Origin: UBA12191 sp964422295
GTDB taxonomy: Bacteria > Planctomycetota > UBA8108 > UBA1146
Assembly (NCBI GenBank): GCA_964422295.1
Contig: CAYRAM010000008.1
Coordinates: forward strand, 38,488-102,487
DNA length: 64,000 nt
Direction of reading: 5' to 3'
The position numbers and the translations under genes are program-made. Shown one piece after another: positions 60,723 to 64,000 of the stretch. The notes beneath the pieces are model-generated. The model ran no database searches and was not told the DNA's origin. It saw only the letters and a list, made by a program, of their open reading frames with translations. Every line of letters begins with the position of its first letter. The first letter of the stretch is position 1.

Positions 60723-62413
60723 GCGTTCTCCATACTCTCCGCCTCAGTCAACATCTCCCGCGCCTCTTCCAGGGATCTGGTGGTTGCCCGATCTCCACGC
60801 AGCATCGAGGCGATCTCCTCGATCCTGTCTTCCCCGGTCAACTCTTCGAGGAAGGTACGGGTGACCCCCGAATCGATGCTTTTGACCACACGATGTTGTC
60901 GCTCGCCGTGACACGCCACTTGGGGAAGATGGGTCACACACATCACCTGATGATTCTCCCCGATCTCCCGGAGTTTCCGTCCGATCGAGAAACCCATGCG
61001 GCCACCGACATTGCTGTCGATCTCATCGAAGACGAGGGTTCCTGTTCCAGACACTCCTGCAAGGGTTTTCTGCAGAGCCAACATCACCCTGGACAACTCT
61101 CCCCCACTGGCGACCGCGGCAAGTGGTTGAACCGGCTCCCCTGGATTTGCGCTGAAACAGATTTGGAATCGATCCTGGCCAAACTCATTCATGCCATTCC
61201 AGCTCTCCGAATCTGGTAACTGATCGAGAACACCGGTCAATTCGGCTTTCTCAAGACCGAGATCTGCCAGTTCCTCCGCACACTGTTGTGTCAATTTCAA
61301 GATGACTGACTGCCTGGCTTCACTCAATTGATGCGCACCATCCGTCAACTGCTGAATGCAGCGCTTCAACCCGGAAAGCAGCTGGGGCAACTCTTCGGCA
61401 TCCCCCGAAATGCGGGTGAATTCTTCTTTGCACTCCTCAAGAAAGAGAATCAAATCCTCCTCCGGTCGGTGGAACTTCTCCTCCAATGTGACGATGGTGT
61501 CGAGTCGGCGACGTTTACGATCGAGAGCAACCGGATCGATGTCGAGATCCGTTTCCAGGGCCGCCACTTCGCGCATCGCTTCTTCGAGGAGAGTCCGGGA
61601 ATGGAGGCTTGCCTCACGCAGATTTGCAATCCCGGGGTGGAGTGCATCAAATCCCTGAAGGTCGCGCTCAGTGGACCCCAGAGTGTCGATCACAGCACCG
61701 TCACCTTCAACAATCGACTCTCTGGCGCTGGAAATCACTGCCAGGACCCGATCCCTCTCTTCAAGAAGATCCAACTCCTGCTCAAGAGTTACCCGCTGTC
61801 CACTGACCAATTGAGCTTCTTCCAATTCCTCGATGACATGCTCAAGGAAAACCGCCCGATCCTTTCGGTCACGCTGATTCGCCTCGATAGATTCGATTCG
61901 CAGCTCCAAATCCCTCGCTTCATGCCAAGAACGAGAATGGGATTTGCGCAATTCCAGCAGACCGCCAAAACGATCGAGAAGGTCCAATTGAGTTTCCGAC
62001 TTGAGAAGGGTCAGTGCCTGCCCCTGTCCGATGACCTCGATCAACAGCGGGGCGATCCTCCTGAGTACACGCGCCGTCGACTCACGGCCATCGATGCGAC
62101 AGCGGCTGCGCCCTTCCCGGGAAATTTCCCTTTCGATGATCAATTCATCATCCTCGACGGGGGTTCCCAGCTCTTCGCCAATCTTTTCGGTGAGCTCACC
62201 TGTCAACTGGAAGATTCCACGGACGGTCGCCTTGTCTGCACCTCTGCGAATCATGTCGGTGCGGGCGCGTTCCCCGCGCAACATCAGCATCGATGCCAGC
62301 AGCATCGATTTCCCCACTCCCGTTTCCCCGGTCAAAACGTGGAGCCCACCACTGGGGTCAAACTCGACCTGTTCGATCAAGCCCAGATCTTCCACTGACA
62401 GATGAACCAACAC
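60719..62413 (-). CDS. recN: DNA repair protein RecN
   Basis: SMC-like ATPase for double-strand break repair. 564 aa; the head domains enclose coiled coils (about 155-365). Motifs: Walker A GETGVGKSMLLAS (the family usually has GAGKS), a Q-loop region, signature SGGELSRVMLALQ, Walker B TLVFDEIDSNVGG and D-loop/His QVMCVTHLPQVAC. It starts 14 bp after the tRNA-binding protein gene and overlaps manA by 4 bp. No LexA-type operator was identified. Confidence 0.95.
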   Translation of the reverse strand: MLVHLSVEDLGLIEQVEFDPSGGLHVLTGETGVGKSMLLASMLMLRGERARTDMIRRGADKATVRGIFQLTGELTEKIGEELGTPVEDDELIIEREISREGRSRCRIDGRESTARVLRRIAPLLIEVIGQGQALTLLKSETQLDLLDRFGGLLELRKSHSRSWHEARDLELRIESIEANQRDRKDRAVFLEHVIEELEEAQLVSGQRVTLEQELDLLEERDRVLAVISSARESIVEGDGAVIDTLGSTERDLQGFDALHPGIANLREASLHSRTLLEEAMREVAALETDLDIDPVALDRKRRRLDTIVTLEEKFHRPEEDLILFLEECKEEFTRISGDAEELPQLLSGLKRCIQQLTDGAHQLSEARQSVILKLTQQCAEELADLGLEKAELTGVLDQLPDSESWNGMNEFGQDRFQICFSANPGEPVQPLAAVASGGELSRVMLALQKTLAGVSGTGTLVFDEIDSNVGGRMGFSIGRKLREIGENHQVMCVTHLPQVACHGERQHRVVKSIDSGVTRTFLEELTGEDRIEEIASMLRGDRATTRSLEEAREMLTEAESMENA

Positions 62414-62427
62414 TTGCGATGCTCTCC

Positions 62428-62796
62428 TTAGCCGACCCTACAGCCGGCAGCGACTTTCCCATTAGGGCCCAACAATCGGACCACTTCCCCATCCTGTACT
62501 GCCAAGAGCATTCCCTTCGATTCGACCCCCCTGATCGTCGCCGGCTGCAGATTCCAGACGACGATGATGGTTGCTCCCAGCAACTCATCTGCGGTGTAGT
62601 GTGATCGAACGCCGGCGACGATTTGGCGCTGCTCATCACCCCCGTCGATTTTCAACAACCACAATCTGTCAGCCTTCGGATGAGGCTCCACTTCGACGAC
62701 TCGAGCGGTGCGCAATTCCACCTTCATGAAGTCATCAAATGAGATGGGGGCGATCATTTCAGACTCTTGGTTGGCAACTGTTTCTTCTTCAGCCAT
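62428..62796 (-). CDS. tRNA-binding-domain protein (MetG C-terminal/CsaA-like)
   Basis: Stand-alone OB-fold tRNA-binding domain of 122 aa. ATG 62796 has GGGAGGGG upstream. A short acidic N-terminus (EEETVANQE) is followed by DFMKVELRTARVVEVEPHP, ADRLWLLKIDGG, IVAGVRSHYT and GMLLAVQDGE. This matches the C-terminal dimerisation domain of MetRS, here as a separate beta subunit, or CsaA, a chaperone-like protein. The full MetRS gene is not in the window. It heads the recN-manA run. Confidence 0.9.
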   Translation of the reverse strand: MAEEETVANQESEMIAPISFDDFMKVELRTARVVEVEPHPKADRLWLLKIDGGDEQRQIVAGVRSHYTADELLGATIIVVWNLQPATIRGVESKGMLLAVQDGEVVRLLGPNGKVAAGCRVG

Positions 62797-62918
62797 GGAA
62801 TACCCCTCCCGGGCCCGGATTTTCGGATTATCGCTCGCTCTGAGCATGCACTTTGCGGGAACATCTAATACCCCCGGGATGGGACTTGCAACGTCTCACC
62901 GTTCACCCTGGAAATAAA

Positions 62919-62945
62919 AAAACCCCGCTCTCAAGAGCGGGGTTT
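62919..62945 (-). terminator. Terminator behind the acidic orphan gene
   Basis: AAACCCCGCTC (62920-62930), loop TCAA and GAGCGGGGTTT (62935-62945) form an 11-bp hairpin. Read leftwards it is followed by a run of seven T, so it ends the minus-strand transcript of the 62994 gene. The plus side lacks a T tract. Confidence 0.92.
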
Positions 62946-62993
62946 CGAGTCTTCTTCAATCAAAGTCTTCTTCAATGCGCGGGTGAATTGACA

Positions 62994-63419
62994 CTAGAAT
63001 CCGTCATTCAGGAGCTTTTCAAGCATCTCCCTGACGGGTCCCTCGTCACCCTCCTTAAAGCCCTCGCTCATCTCACTGATCCGTTCCTCTGATTTTTTCT
63101 CCAGAGGGGATCCTTCCCCGGGTAACTCATGGATCCTTTCAAGCAGAGGCAGGTGGCTCGAAGGAGTATCGATCTGGTCCTCAGGCCTCAGAACTCCGTG
63201 ATCACTGGGGTCCACTTCCGGTTTCGCAGTAGCGTCACCCACTTCTCCTGGGCCATCTGCTTTTTCTGCGCCAGCCGCTTCGTCCACTCCCCCGGCTTCT
63301 TCAGAGCCTTTGAGTCCTTCCGATTGCTCTGGGCCACCGTCAGGCTTCTCGGTCCTGCCTGGAGCGTCAGGCCCATCTCCCTCAATTCCGCCAACACCAT
63401 CGATTTGATCGACGTTCAT
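62994..63419 (-). CDS. Acidic Gly/Glu-rich protein of unknown function
   Basis: 141-aa orphan. AAAGGG and AGGG precede ATG 63419. The first 80 residues are low in complexity and strongly acidic (GGVDEAAGAEKADGPGEVGD); the last 55 look helical and may fold (LPLLERIHELPGEGSPLEKK, EGPVREMLEKLLNDGF). There is no signal or membrane segment. It has its own promoter and terminator, which makes it a real gene despite the biased composition. The next gene upstream is Lys-rich, the opposite charge. Confidence 0.6.
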   Translation of the reverse strand: MNVDQIDGVGGIEGDGPDAPGRTEKPDGGPEQSEGLKGSEEAGGVDEAAGAEKADGPGEVGDATAKPEVDPSDHGVLRPEDQIDTPSSHLPLLERIHELPGEGSPLEKKSEERISEMSEGFKEGDEGPVREMLEKLLNDGF

Positions 63420-63656
63420 CCATCCCTACTTTCCCTTTGAGACCGCTTCGATAACGACTGACAGGGTGTCTCGAGTCCCTGCAGGCGACGCTCCCCCCCC
63501 CGGGGTTGGAATCTTGGTGAGAGATTCACGCGTACCTTCGTCATCGGCTGTGGCTGGAGTCTACTTGAGGACTTTTTCAGAAAAAATACCCGGATCGGGA
63601 CTCCACGCCATTTTGACACTGCCTCAAATCGCCACAAAAAGCCCTTAACCATAAGT

Positions 63657-63686
63657 TTTATAATGACTTATGACTTATCAGGGCAA
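63657..63686 (-). promoter_or_regulatory. Predicted promoter of the acidic orphan gene, with direct repeats in the spacer
   Basis: On the minus strand TTGCCC, an 18-bp spacer and TATAAA. The spacer contains two tandem copies of a 7-bp unit (TAAGTCA), a possible regulator site. The start would be near 63650, leaving a leader of about 230 nt. Confidence 0.45.
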
Positions 63687-63719
63687 AAAAGAACCTCCCC
63701 CGGACCATCCAGGGGAGGC
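63683..63719 (-). terminator. Terminator behind the Lys-rich gene
   Basis: CCTCCCC (63694-63700) and GGGGAGG (63712-63718) form a GC-rich hairpin; read leftwards it is followed by TTCTTTTTT. It closes the minus-strand gene ending at 63808. Confidence 0.85.
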
Positions 63720-63807
63720 GATAGTGCAACCTGAGAATCCCGTGTGGGACCCGCTTCTCACACGAATCCTCGTCGATGAGGGTGCACCCAAATTTTCAGG
63801 TCAACCA

Positions 63808-64000
63808 TTACAGGACCGGCAAACCCGATCGGGTGAGCTCACGGATGCGGATTTCGACCGACTTTTCAGATTCCGACTTTTTCACGGCATCCTTGCGCTT
63901 CTTCTTGTCCGAGTCCTTCTTGTTGGAGTTCTTCTTGTCCGAGTCCTTCTTGTTGGAGTTCTTCTTGTTGGAGTTCTTCTTGTTGGAGTTCTTCTTGTTG
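63808..64000 (-). CDS. C-terminal part of a Lys-rich repeat protein (start outside window)
   Basis: The frame is open from the right edge to TAA at 63808, giving the last 63 complete codons. It begins with tandem 5-residue repeats NKKNS, with NKKDS and DKKNS variants (15-bp DNA units from about 63900), then KKKRKDAVKKSESEKSVEIR and ends RELTRSGLPVL. Lys repeats of this kind occur in nucleic-acid-binding and histone-H1-like tails, but the folded part of the protein is not in view, so no function is proposed. Confidence 0.75.
   Translation of the reverse strand, partial: NKKNSNKKNSNKKNSNKKDSDKKNSNKKDSDKKKRKDAVKKSESEKSVEIRIRELTRSGLPVL

Larger units (their letters stand above)
63420..63807. other. 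388-bp spacer without a gene
   Basis: Between the acidic orphan and the Lys-rich gene at the edge. It contains the terminator of the latter (63683-63719) and a promoter for the former (63657-63686), the two nearly abutting. The minus frame that runs through 63416-63652 has no ribosome binding site and overlaps the orphan start, so it is not called. Confidence 0.6.

Noticed and set aside
63416..63652. 78-aa basic minus frame before the acidic orphan
   Set aside because: It overlaps the orphan start, has no ribosome binding site and lies within the predicted leader.
63900..64000. Repeats at the right edge as a CRISPR array
   Set aside because: The 15-bp units are contiguous with no spacers and translate in frame as NKKNS.
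1..64000. tRNA, rRNA, insertion sequence or prophage genes
   Set aside because: I looked for cloverleaf-like arms, transposase and integrase motifs and inverted-repeat ends and found none that hold up.

Overview
The window looks like chromosome of a Gram-negative bacterium of the Planctomycetota or a close PVC relative. The pointers are a planctomycete-type cytochrome c protein (PSD1/DUF1549/DUF1553) next to a Tat-exported DUF1501 protein (21348-26075), a very large Ser/Thr kinase with ATPase and TPR regions, a futalosine-pathway menaquinone gene, and several outer-membrane lipoproteins. TTG and GTG starts with good ribosome binding sites are common. The assignment is an inference; there is no rRNA or other taxonomic marker. 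Layout: 1-7784 is a 2-oxoacid dehydrogenase and lipoate region. A fused E1 alpha/beta gene runs off the left edge, divergent from E3, a stand-alone E1 beta, E2, lipB and lipA. 7909-9440 holds a TsaC/low-molecular-weight phosphatase fusion coupled to rpiB, closed by a strong terminator. 9516-15086 (minus) is an RNA and protein quality-control run: RNase R, RNase HI, FKBP isomerase and a PpiD/SurA-like chaperone. 15177-19944 (minus) encodes two GspE/PilB ATPases and one GspF/PilC protein. 20679-27073 holds two outer-membrane-type lipoproteins flanking the DUF1501/PSD1 pair. 27087-29634 is a PhoB/PhoR-like two-component system, facing a DprE1-like oxidase and an MqnD-like enzyme. 32184-37768 holds a ferredoxin, a large radical SAM protein, a MerR-type regulator with a tiny membrane protein, yidD, rnpA and a leucine-type dehydrogenase. 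38159-46708 is transport: LolC/LolD-like genes on plus, and on minus a translationally coupled six-gene run of two FtsX permeases, their ATPase, and an iron-type binding protein, permease and ATPase. 46900-51474 carries a lipoprotein, a Val/Pro-rich membrane protein, a pseudouridine synthase, a cNMP-binding protein, rsmD and an M42 peptidase. 51620-62796 (minus) carries rhomboid protease, a probable selenoprotein, a cobalamin-type binding protein, the giant kinase, two small membrane proteins, manA, recN and a tRNA-binding-domain protein. The right end has an acidic orphan and the Lys-rich tail of a gene that runs off the window. The observation most worth following is at 52849-53196. An ArsC/thioredoxin-like gene has an in-frame TGA exactly at the first position of its CxxC active site (UTSC), and a stem-loop suited to a bacterial SECIS lies 16 nt downstream. 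It reads as a selenoprotein that ordinary gene calling would truncate. Other points of interest are the TsaC-phosphatase fusion, the orphan E1 beta, switching hairpins before E2, a non-RD kinase, 15-bp tandem repeats at three loci, and a 7-bp repeat array in the merR promoter.
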